Source: Patescibacteria group bacterium (GTDB taxonomy: Bacteria > Patescibacteriota > Patescibacteriia > 2-12-FULL-60-25). Taken from it: DNA of 49,509 nt. This document shows positions 22,866 to 31,742 of this stretch, one piece after another. The first letter of the stretch is position 1. Each line of letters begins with the position of its first letter. Where the stretch lies: NCBI GenBank assembly GCA_029004215.1, contig JAQULH010000006.1, positions 1-49,509 on the forward strand. The letters run 5' to 3'. Under the pieces are notes generated by a model, which was given only the letters and a program-made list of their open reading frames with translations, made no database searches and was not told the DNA's origin. Position numbers and translations under genes: made by a program.

Positions 22866-23543
22866 TTATTCGTCGATCGGCAGTTCCTTTTGCTCGCGGT
22901 AATAAGCCAACTCCTCATCCAAACTTTCGAGAGGGATGTGCTCGCCCTTAAAATAAATCCTATCTTCATAGCTCCTGGCCTTGGTCAAAACTTCTTCAGC
23001 CAAAAGCGATGGCCAACCTTCGGCCAACGCCCGCAACTCGCTTAACTTCTTTTTATAACTTTCAAGTAAGACTTTGCCTTCATCGATCAAAGGCTCCAAT
23101 GATTTGGGATGGCCATTCCAATAATCCTCGCGCAAGTGGTGGCGCACATCTTCGATTTCGCGTCTCTCCTCTTCGTGGAAAGACAAGTCAAAATCATCGT
23201 TCTTTATCATCTCGCCCAAGCTGCGGACGCCGGTAGCCCGCCTGAACCTTTCCATAAGATGGGCCGTTGAATGGCGCACCGCCTGTTCAATCCTGTCCCA
23301 CTCGATCATGGCACCTTCCTCGCTGAAAAAACGGGTGAGCGCGAAACGCGCCGGCCAAATGTCCAAGGACAAAATTTCGGCTTCTTCTGCAATGGCATCT
23401 GTCTCCAAAGTTTGGCCATCATCATAGGCTTGAACCATGGCTTCAGCCCTGGCTTTTATCCTGGGTGAGGCCAAACCGGACCATTCGGACAAGAAGTCAA
23501 CCAGGCCGAGCTTGTCCCTGAGATTTAAAGAAAGTTCCTCCAT
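22866..23543 (-). CDS. Hypothetical helical protein (225 aa)
   Basis: No family recognised. Predominantly charged helices (EEERREIEDVRHHLREDYW, KVLLESYKKKLSELRALAEGW) with no membrane segment or signal peptide. It meets the previous plus-strand gene end to end. The ATG at 23543 has no clear Shine-Dalgarno. A structural or regulatory coiled-coil role is possible but cannot be shown. Confidence 0.65.
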   Translation of the reverse strand: MEELSLNLRDKLGLVDFLSEWSGLASPRIKARAEAMVQAYDDGQTLETDAIAEEAEILSLDIWPARFALTRFFSEEGAMIEWDRIEQAVRHSTAHLMERFRRATGVRSLGEMIKNDDFDLSFHEEERREIEDVRHHLREDYWNGHPKSLEPLIDEGKVLLESYKKKLSELRALAEGWPSLLAEEVLTKARSYEDRIYFKGEHIPLESLDEELAYYREQKELPIDE

Positions 23544-23654
23544 ATGCGGCTAATTATAGCATGTTTTTAGGCCCAAGCCTGATCCTTGCCAAAAAACAGG
23601 TTTACGTGTATTCTTTCGTTACTTAAATTTAGCCCCAAGCGGATAAAATAAGGC

Positions 23655-23712
23655 TCTAAAGCCTAACGCTAGAGGCGCTCAAATGCCCGGCAAAGGTCGC
23701 CCGGCAGGAGGG
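23655..23712 (+). promoter_or_regulatory. Structured leader of the S1 gene
   Basis: TGCC-C-GGC/GCC-C-GGCA at 23682-23704 forms a hairpin with one C-C mismatch, preceded by a GCCT/AGGC stem and followed by AGGAGGG 16 bp before the ATG. rpsA mRNAs are autoregulated through leader structure in other bacteria. Confidence 0.35.
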
Positions 23713-23728
23713 ATAAGCAAATACAGAT

Positions 23729-24838
23729 ATGACGACCGATAATAATACTAATAAAGAGGTTTCTTCAGAAATCGAAAAGCTCTTGCAGGAGAAGGCTTAC
23801 AACTCTTTCCCCAAAGCCGGTGACGTGGTGCACGGTAAAGTCATTGCCGTGGGCCGCAACGAAGTCCGCATGGACATTGGCGGCCTGGCCGTGGGCTTGG
23901 TCCGCGGTCCTGAGCTTGATCCGCAAGCTGTTTTGGCCGTGGGCGATGAGATCGACGCCACTGTCATTGATTTGGATAATGAATTCGGCGAACTCGAACT
24001 GAGCCTTAAGGGCGCCGGCCGCAAAAAGACTTGGGAAAAGATCAAAGAACTTTATACCAGCGGTACTGTGGTCAACGTACGAATCCTCGAAGCCAACAAG
24101 GGCGGCTTGATCGTGCGCTTGGAAGGCGTCTCCGGATTCCTGCCAGTCTCGCAACTTTCACCTGAGAACTATCCGCGCGTCCAAGGCGGTGAAAAGAGCC
24201 GCATCCTTGAAAAGCTCAAGGACATCGTGGGCAAGGACTTGGATGTCAAAGTTATTGACGTCAATGAAGAGGAAGGCAAATACATTGTTTCTGAAAAGGC
24301 TGTCTGGGAAACCAAACAGGAAAGTGTCATTTCAAAATACAAGATCGGCGATACAGTGGAAGGCACTGTCACAGCTGTCACTGACTTCGGCGCTTTCGTC
24401 AAATTTGACGCCAACCTCGAAGGCTTGGTGCACATCAGTGAAATCGCATGGCAGCGTATCGACCACCCGCGCGACGTGCTCAAGGTCGGAGACCGCGTGC
24501 GCGCCGAGATCATCAACATGGAAGGCTCAAAAATCTTCCTCTCAATGAAAAAGTTGATGGAAGACCCATGGTTGAGCGTTGGCAATAAGTACCAGGAAGG
24601 TCAGTGGGTCAAGGGCCGCGTGCTCAAGATCAACCCGTTTGGCTTATTCGTTGAACTGGACCCTGATATCCATGGTCTGGCTCACATCAGCGAATTGGCT
24701 GATAAGCCGGTCAAGGATGTTAACGAGGTGGCGCGCGTGGGAGATGAATTCGACTTCAGAATCGTCTCGATTGAACCGCAAAACCACAGGCTTGGCCTCT
24801 CGCTCAAGAAGGCGAAGGTCGAACCAGAAAAGAAATAA
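23729..24838 (+). CDS. rpsA: Ribosomal protein S1 (four S1 domains)
   Basis: Binds mRNA on the 30S subunit and helps start translation of structured messages. The 369 residues have four S1/OB domains: about 30-96 (GDVVHGKVIAVG), 108-190 (SGTVVNVRILEANKGGLIV), 205-275 (GDTVEGTVTAVTDFGAFVKF, GLVHISEIAW) and 290-363 (GQWVKGRVLKINPFGLFVEL, GLAHISELAD). E. coli S1 has six; four is common in short-genome lineages and Gram-positives. The last two are the most canonical RNA-binding domains. A terminator follows at once. Confidence 0.93.
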   Translation: MTTDNNTNKEVSSEIEKLLQEKAYNSFPKAGDVVHGKVIAVGRNEVRMDIGGLAVGLVRGPELDPQAVLAVGDEIDATVIDLDNEFGELELSLKGAGRKKTWEKIKELYTSGTVVNVRILEANKGGLIVRLEGVSGFLPVSQLSPENYPRVQGGEKSRILEKLKDIVGKDLDVKVIDVNEEEGKYIVSEKAVWETKQESVISKYKIGDTVEGTVTAVTDFGAFVKFDANLEGLVHISEIAWQRIDHPRDVLKVGDRVRAEIINMEGSKIFLSMKKLMEDPWLSVGNKYQEGQWVKGRVLKINPFGLFVELDPDIHGLAHISELADKPVKDVNEVARVGDEFDFRIVSIEPQNHRLGLSLKKAKVEPEKK

Positions 24839-24850
24839 AGTTGAAAACAC

Positions 24851-24885
24851 AAAAAACGTCCCACAGTCTTGCGGGGCGTTTTTTA
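24851..24885 (+). terminator. Terminator of the S1 gene
   Basis: AAAAAACGTCCC/GGGGCGTTTTTT with a 10-base loop and U-tract. Confidence 0.85.
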
Positions 24886-24902
24886 TAGGCAGCTTTTCAG
24901 AC

Positions 24903-24930
24903 TTGACGGACTCGCCAAACTTGATAGACT
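24903..24930 (+). promoter_or_regulatory. Promoter of ftsH
   Basis: TTGACG, 16 bp, TAGACT, then 16 bp to the ATG; no Shine-Dalgarno is visible, so the leader is very short. Confidence 0.5.
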
Positions 24931-24946
24931 TTATGAACTAAACACT

Positions 24947-26788
24947 ATGAGCCAAACAGTAAGAAACATCATCATTTTTGCCGTGACCATGGTCGTTTTG
25001 GGTGCTATTTTGGCAACAGCTTCGCTGGATTCGACCAAAAGGACGGATATCGCGACTTTGGCCGGCGAGGTGCAAAAAGGCAATGTAGCCAGCCTGGTGA
25101 TCAGCGGCAATGAAGTTGAAGCGACTTATAAGGACAGCTCCAAAGCCAAAGCCGAAAAGGAACCGGGCGACTCTTTACCGACTGTCTTCAAAAATTACGG
25201 TGTGGATGCCGATAGGATGCGCATCATCCCAACTGAGATAAAGGAAGCCGGCGGTTTCAATTATTGGGTTTCCCTCCTGGCACCAACTCTTCTGCCTTTA
25301 ATCCTGCTCGTTGCCATCATGTGGTTCTTTTTAAGGCAGGTCCAGGGACAAAATAACAAGGCATTGTCTTTTGGCCAGAACGCCGGGCACGAAATATCTA
25401 AAGACGCCAAGGATAAAGTAACCTTCAAGGACGTAGCCGGAGTCAAAGAAGCCAAACATGAACTCATGGAAATCGTTGAATTTTTAAAGACACCGGAAAA
25501 ATTTGCGGCCTTTGGCGCTAAGATACCCAAAGGCGTGCTTTTGATGGGAGCGCCGGGCACAGGCAAGACACTGCTCGCCAAGGCCATTGCCGGCGAAGCT
25601 GATGTCCCGTTCTTTTTCATGAGCGGCTCTGAATTCGTTGAAATGTTCGTAGGCGTAGGCGCCTCGCGCGTGCGTGATCTTTTCGCCAGGGCCAAAAAGA
25701 ACGCCCCGTGCATCATATTCATCGATGAAATTGACGCAGTTGGCCGCCAGCGCGGATCAGGTATGGGCGGCTCACATGACGAACGCGAACAGACTTTGAA
25801 CCAAATCCTGGTTGAGATGGACGGCTTTGAACCTAATGCCGGCGTAATCATGATTGCGGCCACCAACCGCCCTGACGTGCTCGACCCTGCCCTCTTGCGG
25901 CCGGGACGTTTTGACCGCCGTATCATGCTCGACCCGCCTGATATTGATGACCGCGAGGCCATCTTGAAGATCCATGCCAAAAATAAACCTCTGGCCAAAG
26001 GCGTTTCGCTCCGTAAACTGGCCGAAAGGACTCCGGGCTTTTCCGGCGCCGACCTCATGAACTTGATGAACGAGGCCGCTATCCTGACCGTCCGTAGGAA
26101 CAAGGCTTCGATCGGTGAGGACGAGCTGCTGGAGTCTATTGAGAAAGTCATGCTGGGACCGGAGCGCCGCGGCCGCGTTATGAACGAGGAAGAACGCAAG
26201 ACAACCGCCTACCACGAAGTCGGACACGCTTTGGTTGCGCATTTGCTGCCGCATACTGACCCGGTGCAAAAAATCAGCATTATCTCTCGTGGCCGCGCTG
26301 CCGGTTATACCATCAAAACGCCGACTGAAGACCGCCACATGAGAAAACGCGAGGAATATCTTGAGGACCTGGCTGTCTTGCTCGGCGGTTATGCTGCGGA
26401 ACAGATAATCTTTAACGACATTACGACCGGCGCCTCGAGCGACATGAAAAACGCCACTCAAATTGCCAGAGACATGGTTACCCAATGGGGCATGAGCTCA
26501 GCGCTCGGGCCTAGGGTCTATGGCGAACGCGAGGACATGATTTTCTTAGGTCGACAAATCCATGAGAACCGAGATTATTCGGAAAAGATTGCTGAAAAGA
26601 TTGATGTTGAAATTGACCACCTCATTTCCGAAGGCCTGGAAACAGCCAAGCGACTTATCAATGAAAACCGCGAAGCAATGGAACGAGTGGCCGTCGCTCT
26701 TCTGGAAAAAGAGACAATGGAGCGCAATGCTTTCTTGGAAGTAGTCCAATTACCGGACGCCAATCTGGGCAACCAACCGAAAAAATAA
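24947..26788 (+). CDS. ftsH: ATP-dependent zinc metalloprotease FtsH
   Basis: Membrane-anchored AAA+ protease that degrades misfolded membrane proteins and regulators. The ATG at 24947 is chosen because it gives the usual N-terminal membrane segment ([18 protein letters not shown]); longer frames run through the upstream terminator. 613 residues: periplasmic part (30-105), second membrane segment (105-128), AAA domain with Walker A GAPGTGKT (201-208), Walker B IIFIDEID (257-263) and SRH ([20 protein letters not shown]), then the zinc site HEVGH (423-427). Full length for the family. A long hairpin terminator follows. Confidence 0.97.
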   Translation: MSQTVRNIIIFAVTMVVLGAILATASLDSTKRTDIATLAGEVQKGNVASLVISGNEVEATYKDSSKAKAEKEPGDSLPTVFKNYGVDADRMRIIPTEIKEAGGFNYWVSLLAPTLLPLILLVAIMWFFLRQVQGQNNKALSFGQNAGHEISKDAKDKVTFKDVAGVKEAKHELMEIVEFLKTPEKFAAFGAKIPKGVLLMGAPGTGKTLLAKAIAGEADVPFFFMSGSEFVEMFVGVGASRVRDLFARAKKNAPCIIFIDEIDAVGRQRGSGMGGSHDEREQTLNQILVEMDGFEPNAGVIMIAATNRPDVLDPALLRPGRFDRRIMLDPPDIDDREAILKIHAKNKPLAKGVSLRKLAERTPGFSGADLMNLMNEAAILTVRRNKASIGEDELLESIEKVMLGPERRGRVMNEEERKTTAYHEVGHALVAHLLPHTDPVQKISIISRGRAAGYTIKTPTEDRHMRKREEYLEDLAVLLGGYAAEQIIFNDITTGASSDMKNATQIARDMVTQWGMSSALGPRVYGEREDMIFLGRQIHENRDYSEKIAEKIDVEIDHLISEGLETAKRLINENREAMERVAVALLEKETMERNAFLEVVQLPDANLGNQPKK

Positions 26789-26796
26789 CCGTTGTA

Positions 26797-26839
26797 AACA
26801 AAGTAGAGACACAAGATTTTGTGTCTCTACTTTGTTTTT
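26797..26839 (+). terminator. Long hairpin terminator of ftsH
   Basis: ACAAAGTAGAGACACAA pairs with TTGTGTCTCTACTTTGT (17 bp) and is followed by TTTTG. GTAGAGAC-type stems also occur as dispersed repeats in many genomes. Confidence 0.85.
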
Positions 26840-26843
26840 GTGC

Positions 26844-26857
26844 TATAATTCGGCCAT
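26844..26857 (+). promoter_or_regulatory. -10 box of a leaderless mRNA (membrane protein)
   Basis: A perfect TATAAT ends 8 bp before the ATG. There is no room for a ribosome site. Confidence 0.6.
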
Positions 26858-27877
26858 ATGCTTAAAAGCAAATCGATCATTCATCATGACCGTCCGGTTT
26901 ACCGCGAGGTCATACCGCAAGCTCTTAAAATCGCCTGGAAACATCCTCATTATTGGATCTTGGGCATTTTCGCCGCTGTCTTGAACAGTGGCAGCGCCTT
27001 GGATGCCTGCTGGAAATTCTTTAATGCCATCCAAAACCAAGGCAGTGAGTTGTTCATAGGCAATGTAGCTGTCCAAATCTGGCAGGTCGGCGCCGGAGCC
27101 GGCTTTAGGGCTCTACCCTTTTTCCAAGCCCTGCTCGCGCTTTTTGCCTTGTGCGTCATCCTCTTGGCCGTTGCAGCCTTTTCCTGTATCAGCCAAGGCG
27201 CTTTAGTACACAATATCGGATCTTGGAAAGACGGGGTTGGTGCGCGCTTAAAAGTAGCTTTGAAAGTTGGCAGCAGGGCCTTAGTACCGATCGCTGTCCT
27301 TAACCTGACAATCCTGGCCGCGGTTTGGCTGACACGCTTCTTTGTCTCGCTCCCATTAGCATTGATCCTTGGCCGAAACAGTGGTTTGTTTGTAGCTGTT
27401 TACCTCGTATCATTTATTGTTTTCTTTGCCCTGGCCCTTGTCTTGAGTATTTTGCAGGTCTACGCGCTTAATGCCATGATCCTGCAAGGCGCTTCCCTGG
27501 CCCAAGCTTTTGGCCGCGCCTGGCTGGTCTTCAAACAGCACTGGTTGGTGACCATCGAGACCGCCTTGCTCCAAGCCGTGGTTGTCCTGATTTTGACTAT
27601 TGTGGCCTTGGTAATCTTCATGTTCCTCTGCCTGCCACCAGCCATCTTGTATATCTTGGCAGTCTTCAGACAGAATTTCGCGCTCTTCCAACTAAGTTCC
27701 GGCGTCTTCATTGGCCTAACCTTCCTTTTCCTGGCTATATTTACCGGCTTCACCGTCACCTTCCAATACGCTTTGTGGACGTTGATGTTCCGCAAATTCG
27801 GCGAGGGTGGGGTTGTTGCCAAAATCCATCGCATCTTCCGTTTTGTAACCCATCGCACCAAAGTCCCGCAATCCTAA
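26858..27877 (+). CDS. Polytopic membrane protein of unknown function
   Basis: A 339-residue inner-membrane protein with about six hydrophobic helices (for example ALLALFALCVILLAVAAF, YLVSFIVFFALALVLSILQV, AVVVLILTIVALVIFMFLCL). The short cytoplasmic N-terminus (IIHHDRPVYREVIPQALKIAWKHPHYWILGIFA) and the paired loops around AFGRAWLVFKQHW recall families with a repeated amphipathic helix, such as DUF975/DUF4013-like proteins. No enzyme motif is present. It stands alone between ftsH and pilB. Confidence 0.75.
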   Translation: MLKSKSIIHHDRPVYREVIPQALKIAWKHPHYWILGIFAAVLNSGSALDACWKFFNAIQNQGSELFIGNVAVQIWQVGAGAGFRALPFFQALLALFALCVILLAVAAFSCISQGALVHNIGSWKDGVGARLKVALKVGSRALVPIAVLNLTILAAVWLTRFFVSLPLALILGRNSGLFVAVYLVSFIVFFALALVLSILQVYALNAMILQGASLAQAFGRAWLVFKQHWLVTIETALLQAVVVLILTIVALVIFMFLCLPPAILYILAVFRQNFALFQLSSGVFIGLTFLFLAIFTGFTVTFQYALWTLMFRKFGEGGVVAKIHRIFRFVTHRTKVPQS

Positions 27878-27885
27878 CTTCGCTT

Positions 27886-27966
27886 CGCTCGTCAGTAACG
27901 AGTAATCAGTAAAAAGTAAAAAGTTATTCATTACTCGTTACCCGTTACTCGTTACTAGTTACTGAA
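27886..27966. repeat. Intergenic palindromic repeat GTAACGAGTAA/TTACTCGTTAC
   Basis: It belongs to the same family as the insert in the glycosyltransferase at 16418-16486: CAGTAACGAGTAATCAGTAA on the left and TTACTCGTTACTAGTTACTG on the right. It fills the gap between the membrane protein and pilB. Confidence 0.65.
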
Positions 27967-27968
27967 TT

Positions 27969-29864
27969 ATGAGTCCTGCTCCTGCACGCAAGCCCAAAAC
28001 ACCATCCATTGAAGATTTGCTGAAGAAGCCGGCTACGACTTCGGTTATTTCGGGTGTTTCTACGCCCGGAACTTTTAAAGGCGCCAAGAAACTTGCAGGA
28101 GTGGCAGTCAAAAAAACCAAAAGCCCTTCGGAAATGTCTCAAATTGAACTTCTGGAATATAAGATGAAGCAGATAGAGACATCTGAAATCGAACGACAAG
28201 CCCAACGCGAAGCCGCCCAGCATTCATTGCCTTATATCAACTTAAAAGGCTTCCCTATTTCCCCGGAAGCTTTAAGCCTGCTCTCTAAAGAACAAGCTGA
28301 AGCCTCTAAAACGATTGTTTTCCTAAAAGTTACGGATGAAATCAGGATCGCCACATCCCAACCCAGTGACGCGGTTTTTGAATTGGCAAAAAAACTGGCC
28401 GAGGACCAGGCTTCTGACATCCAAGTCTATTATTGCTCGGAAAACAGCTTTCAATTCGCGCTAGCGCTCTACGAAGCTTTGCCCAAAACCATCGAAGTTG
28501 TCTACGGCGTGAGGATTTCAACCGAAGACCTGCAAAAATTCGAAAAGGAAATATCCAACTTCAAAGACTTGCAGGAAAAAATCAAGAAAGTTTCTACCAC
28601 TGATACTTTAACTTTGGTTATTGGTGCCGCCTTAAAGGGCAATGCCTCGGACGTGCACATCGAGGCCGAAGAAGACGGCATCAAAGTCCGTCTGCGCATC
28701 GATGGCATCTTGCATGATGCAGCCGTCATACCCAGTGCCCAATGGAAACTTATTATTTCGCGCGTCAAACTGCTTTCGGGCATGAAGATCAACGTTGATA
28801 CGGTGCCTCAGGACGGGCGCATCACCATCTATCTGACCAATGAAAAGATAGAAATCCGCGTTTCGACTTTACCCACGGCTTATGGCGAATCTGTTGTCAT
28901 GCGTCTCTTGCGTCCCAAATCGATTTCCCTGGATTTCGAGCAATTGGGTATCGAGGGCTTGGCATGGGAAAGGCTTAAGAAAGAAATTGAGAGGCCAAAT
29001 GGCATGATTGTGACCACTGGTCCGACCGGGTCAGGTAAGACCACGACCCTCTACGCCATATTGAAGAGGCTGAATACTCAGGAAGTCAAAATCATTACCC
29101 TTGAAGATCCTGTTGAATATAAGTTGGCTGGCATCAACCAAAGCCAGATCGACCATTCCAAAGATTACACTTTTGCCAAAGGCTTGCGCTCAATCCTGCG
29201 CCAAGACCCTGACATCGTAATGGTCGGCGAAATCCGTGATACTGAAACTGCCGAAATCGCTGTTCAGGCAGCTTTAACAGGCCACTTGGTCATCTCTACC
29301 ATTCATACCAACAATGCGGCCGGCGCTATCCCCCGTTTCCTTTCCATGGGCGTCAAACCGTTCTTCCTGGCTCCGGCTTTAAACTGCGTCATTGGCCAAC
29401 GTCTGGTTCGCCGCTTGTGCCCAGAATGCAAGCAGCCGGTTAAGTTAGACGCGACCATGCTGGAACAGGTAAAAAAAGAGTTAACAGACTTGCCCAAGTC
29501 AGCCAATATCAAAATAGACATGGAAAAGTTGGAGTTCTTTGGCCCTTCGGAAAAGACCAAAACCTGCCCCAACTGCAACGGCTTGGGATATAAGGGGCAA
29601 ATCGGTATCTATGAAATTTTTACCATGAACAAGGATATCGAACACATGATTTTGGGCGCTTCTGTTTCGGAATATGACATGTTGGCCATAGCTAAGAAAT
29701 TCGGCATGATTACTATGACCCAGGACGGGTTGCTCAAGGCCTCGCGCGGATTGACTTCGGTTGATGAAGTCTTGCGTGTGGCCGGTATTGAAGTTGAAGA
29801 CGAAGAAGAAAAAACAGACGAAGCGTCGGCTAAAGCTGACAAACCGCCGACAGAAATAAAATAA
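27969..29864 (+). CDS. pilB: Type IV pilus assembly ATPase (PilB/GspE family)
   Basis: Cytoplasmic hexameric ATPase driving pilus extension or secretion. The 631 residues comprise an MshEN-like N-terminal part (about 90-200), N2 domain (205-330; ASDVHIEAEEDGIKVRLRIDG), Walker A GPTGSGKT (351-358), Walker B/Asp box (DPDIVMVGEIRD), His box (STIHTN) and the tetracysteine zinc site (CPEC, CPNC) before GQIGIYEIF. The first 60 residues are a Lys/Pro/Ser-rich linker. Patescibacteria usually keep type IV pili for host contact. Other pilus genes are not in this window. Confidence 0.94.
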   Translation: MSPAPARKPKTPSIEDLLKKPATTSVISGVSTPGTFKGAKKLAGVAVKKTKSPSEMSQIELLEYKMKQIETSEIERQAQREAAQHSLPYINLKGFPISPEALSLLSKEQAEASKTIVFLKVTDEIRIATSQPSDAVFELAKKLAEDQASDIQVYYCSENSFQFALALYEALPKTIEVVYGVRISTEDLQKFEKEISNFKDLQEKIKKVSTTDTLTLVIGAALKGNASDVHIEAEEDGIKVRLRIDGILHDAAVIPSAQWKLIISRVKLLSGMKINVDTVPQDGRITIYLTNEKIEIRVSTLPTAYGESVVMRLLRPKSISLDFEQLGIEGLAWERLKKEIERPNGMIVTTGPTGSGKTTTLYAILKRLNTQEVKIITLEDPVEYKLAGINQSQIDHSKDYTFAKGLRSILRQDPDIVMVGEIRDTETAEIAVQAALTGHLVISTIHTNNAAGAIPRFLSMGVKPFFLAPALNCVIGQRLVRRLCPECKQPVKLDATMLEQVKKELTDLPKSANIKIDMEKLEFFGPSEKTKTCPNCNGLGYKGQIGIYEIFTMNKDIEHMILGASVSEYDMLAIAKKFGMITMTQDGLLKASRGLTSVDEVLRVAGIEVEDEEEKTDEASAKADKPPTEIK

Positions 29865-29868
29865 CTTT

Positions 29869-30372
29869 TTAAAAAGAAATACGCACCTCGATGGGGTGCT
29901 TTTTCGATAACCAAGACCTGATATTCTCCGGCCACTCAATAAGTACGACTGTTCCTGGCTCCATGAGTTCTTCATCTAGATCTAGTACGACCAAATCTTT
30001 CACGTCTTCAATCCTATAAGCATCAACATGAACTAAACGTCGAATATCGAATTTCCGCTTCGCTGAATCTCGAATCTCGGTTTTTCTATTTCGAGATACG
30101 AGTTTCGAGATACGAGTTTCGAGTTTATAAATCCGCATCAAGGCGAACGTCGGTGAGATGGCTCTTTTGGGGGCGTCTAGAGTTTTTGCGAGGTATTGCA
30201 CCAAGGTCGTTTTGCCAGCTCCCAGTGGACCCGAAAGCGCGACGATTGTTCCGGGTTTTACCAAACGCACTAAGGCCTTTGCTACGTTTTGCCAGTCGTC
30301 TACTTTATGGACAACGAAATGGCTGGCGGTCTTGCCGGATTTAATTGTGACTTTGCGAGTTTGCGAGGTCAT
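29869..30372 (-). CDS. tsaE: tRNA threonylcarbamoyladenosine ATPase TsaE, with in-frame repeat insertion
   Basis: TsaE is the P-loop ATPase that drives the TsaBD complex making t6A37 in tRNAs. 167 residues with Walker A GPLGAGKT (about 48-55), ISPTFALMRIY and HVDAYRIED followed by LIEWPE. Between ISPTFALMRIY and LVHVDAYRI about 30 extra residues (83-112) are encoded by a CTCGAATCTCGA palindrome; the family has only a short loop there. The same repeat is in the upstream tsaD. The start codon overlaps the tsaD stop (ATGA), so the two are co-translated. Confidence 0.93.
   Translation of the reverse strand: MTSQTRKVTIKSGKTASHFVVHKVDDWQNVAKALVRLVKPGTIVALSGPLGAGKTTLVQYLAKTLDAPKRAISPTFALMRIYKLETRISKLVSRNRKTEIRDSAKRKFDIRRLVHVDAYRIEDVKDLVVLDLDEELMEPGTVVLIEWPENIRSWLSKKHPIEVRISF
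29883..29904 (+). terminator. Terminator of pilB inside the convergent tsaE end
   Basis: GCACC/GGGTGC around TCGATG, then TTTTTC on the plus strand, within the last codons of tsaE. Confidence 0.55.
30037..30126. repeat. Palindromic repeat inside tsaE
   Basis: The left side reads CGAATTTCCGCTTCGCTGAA and TCTCGAATCTCGG, and the right side reiterates GAGATACGAGTTTC. It encodes R-K-T-E-I-R-D-S-A-K-R-K-F-D-I-R on the minus strand, nearly the same peptide as the insert in tsaD at 30690-30773. Confidence 0.8.
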
Positions 30373-31598
30373 AAGTCCTTATCAGGTTCAGCATCTAATG
30401 CTTGCCAGCGAAGAGCCTTTTTATGCTTTATGATTTTCCAAAGCCCGGCAGCGGCTATCATGGCGCCATTATCAGTAAACAAACCTCTAGCCGGAGCCAA
30501 GAGTTTGATGCCCGGGCAATTCTTTTTTAACGCGGCCTTGAGATCGGCTTTGAGTTTCGGGTTGGCTGACACGCCGCCGACAACTGCTACGGCGCGAGGC
30601 CTGACTTTAACTGCGGCTCTGACCGTCTTAGCGACCAGAGTCTCGACGATCGCCGCTTGGATACTGGCGCACATGTCCTCCAACGTGCCGCCTCGAATCT
30701 CGAATCTCCGCTTCGCTGAATCTCGAATTTCGATTTTTCCGTCCCGAGCTTCGAGATACGAGCTTCGAGCTTCGATAAGTTGTCTGACAGCTGTTTTGAG
30801 ACCCGAAAAACTGAAATCCAACGAAGGGTCGTGGATCATGGGTCGCGGTAAGACGAAAGCTTTGGGATTGCCTTTCGATGCCAGTTGTGAAAGTTTAGGG
30901 CCACCAGGATATCCCAGGCCCAAGAGCTTGGCGGTCTTATCAAACGCTTCACCAGAAGCATCATCCCGTGTGCGACCTAAAACTTTATACGATCCAAAAT
31001 CTTTCATCAGCACCAGCTCAGTGTGCCCGCCGGATACAAGCAAAAATAAAATCGGAAACTTCCAATCCTGGCGATTAGCCGGTACCAGCCAGGCCGAGGC
31101 TAAGTGCCCCTCAAGGTGGTTGATGGGTAACAATGGTTTGTTATAAGCCCAGGCAAGAGTTTTAGCCGCTTCAATGCCGACTCTCAAGGCAGTCGCCAGA
31201 CCAGGACCCTGCGTAACGGCGATGGCGTCAAAGGTTTCTTGTGACTCGTGACTTGTGACTCGTGACGGGTCCGAATCAACGTGTCGCGTATCGCGTGTCA
31301 CATTGTGCGACCATCCCAATGTCTTCTCGAGAAGTGAGATGACCTCTGCCACGTGCGTCCTGGCTGCAATTTCCGGCACGACTCCCCCATATCGCGCATG
31401 AATCGGGATCTGCGTGGAGATCAGATGCTTCTCCAACCGTACATCGTACTTCGTACCACATACAACGTTATTTTTCGATCGCGGTACGTTGTACGTTGTA
31501 CGTTGTACATTAAGTAGCGCCACACTGGTTTCATCACAGCTGGTTTCGATGCCTAAAATCCTGATGGTTGCGCTATTTTTTTGACACCTTTGAAGCAT
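30369..31598 (-). CDS. tsaD: tRNA threonylcarbamoyladenosine transferase TsaD, with three in-frame repeat insertions
   Basis: TsaD moves the threonylcarbamoyl group to A37 of ANN-decoding tRNAs. The family's metal site is intact (HLEGH at 161-165), with GIETSCDET near 16-24, VSGGHTEL at 188-195 and VVGGVSANPKL near the end. At 409 residues it is about 70 longer than usual, and the excess maps to three insertions encoded by palindromic repeats: 30-54 (NVQRTTYNVPRSKNN...), 98-121 (HNVTRDTRHVDSD...) and 276-303 (EARDGKIEIRDSAKRRFEIR). All fall between secondary-structure blocks. tsaE follows with a 4-base overlap. Confidence 0.95.
   Translation of the reverse strand: MLQRCQKNSATIRILGIETSCDETSVALLNVQRTTYNVPRSKNNVVCGTKYDVRLEKHLISTQIPIHARYGGVVPEIAARTHVAEVISLLEKTLGWSHNVTRDTRHVDSDPSRVTSHESQETFDAIAVTQGPGLATALRVGIEAAKTLAWAYNKPLLPINHLEGHLASAWLVPANRQDWKFPILFLLVSGGHTELVLMKDFGSYKVLGRTRDDASGEAFDKTAKLLGLGYPGGPKLSQLASKGNPKAFVLPRPMIHDPSLDFSFSGLKTAVRQLIEARSSYLEARDGKIEIRDSAKRRFEIRGGTLEDMCASIQAAIVETLVAKTVRAAVKVRPRAVAVVGGVSANPKLKADLKAALKKNCPGIKLLAPARGLFTDNGAMIAAAGLWKIIKHKKALRWQALDAEPDKDL
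30690..30773. repeat. Palindromic repeat 3 inside tsaD
   Basis: CTCGAATCTCGAATCTCCGC, CTTCGCTGAATCTCGAATTT, then CGAGCTTCGAGATACGAGCT: same family as the tsaE insert. Confidence 0.8.
31236..31307. repeat. Palindromic repeat 2 inside tsaD
   Basis: Iterations of GTGACTCGTGAC and CGTGTCGCGTATCGCGTGTC face each other around GGGTCCGAATCAA. A different sequence family from repeats 1 and 3. Confidence 0.7.
31437..31511. repeat. Palindromic repeat 1 inside tsaD
   Basis: ACATCGTACTTCGTACCACA on the left and GTACGTTGTACGTTGTACGT on the right, around TTATTTTTCGATCG. A third sequence family built from GTACGTT units. Confidence 0.7.
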
Positions 31599-31742
31599 AT
31601 TCGCAGTTCCCTCATGCTACCTTAAATCTTAGATATTTTCAATCATCACCTCTCAAATAACTATCCCCAAAGAAAAACCCTTAACTGTGCTATTATTTGC
31701 CTATAAATTAATTTAGATTTTTAGTTTTTATCAGCTCTATTT

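Noticed and set aside
24869-24946. Upstream extension of ftsH to 24869
   Set aside because: The extension runs through the S1 terminator and lacks similarity; the membrane segment starts after 24947.
25261-26485. Minus-strand ORFs of 312 and 237 codons over ftsH
   Set aside because: Shadows of ftsH with Ser/Arg-rich composition.
30289-31146. Plus-strand ORF of 285 codons over tsaD
   Set aside because: Shadow of tsaD; no motif, while the minus strand is clearly TsaD.
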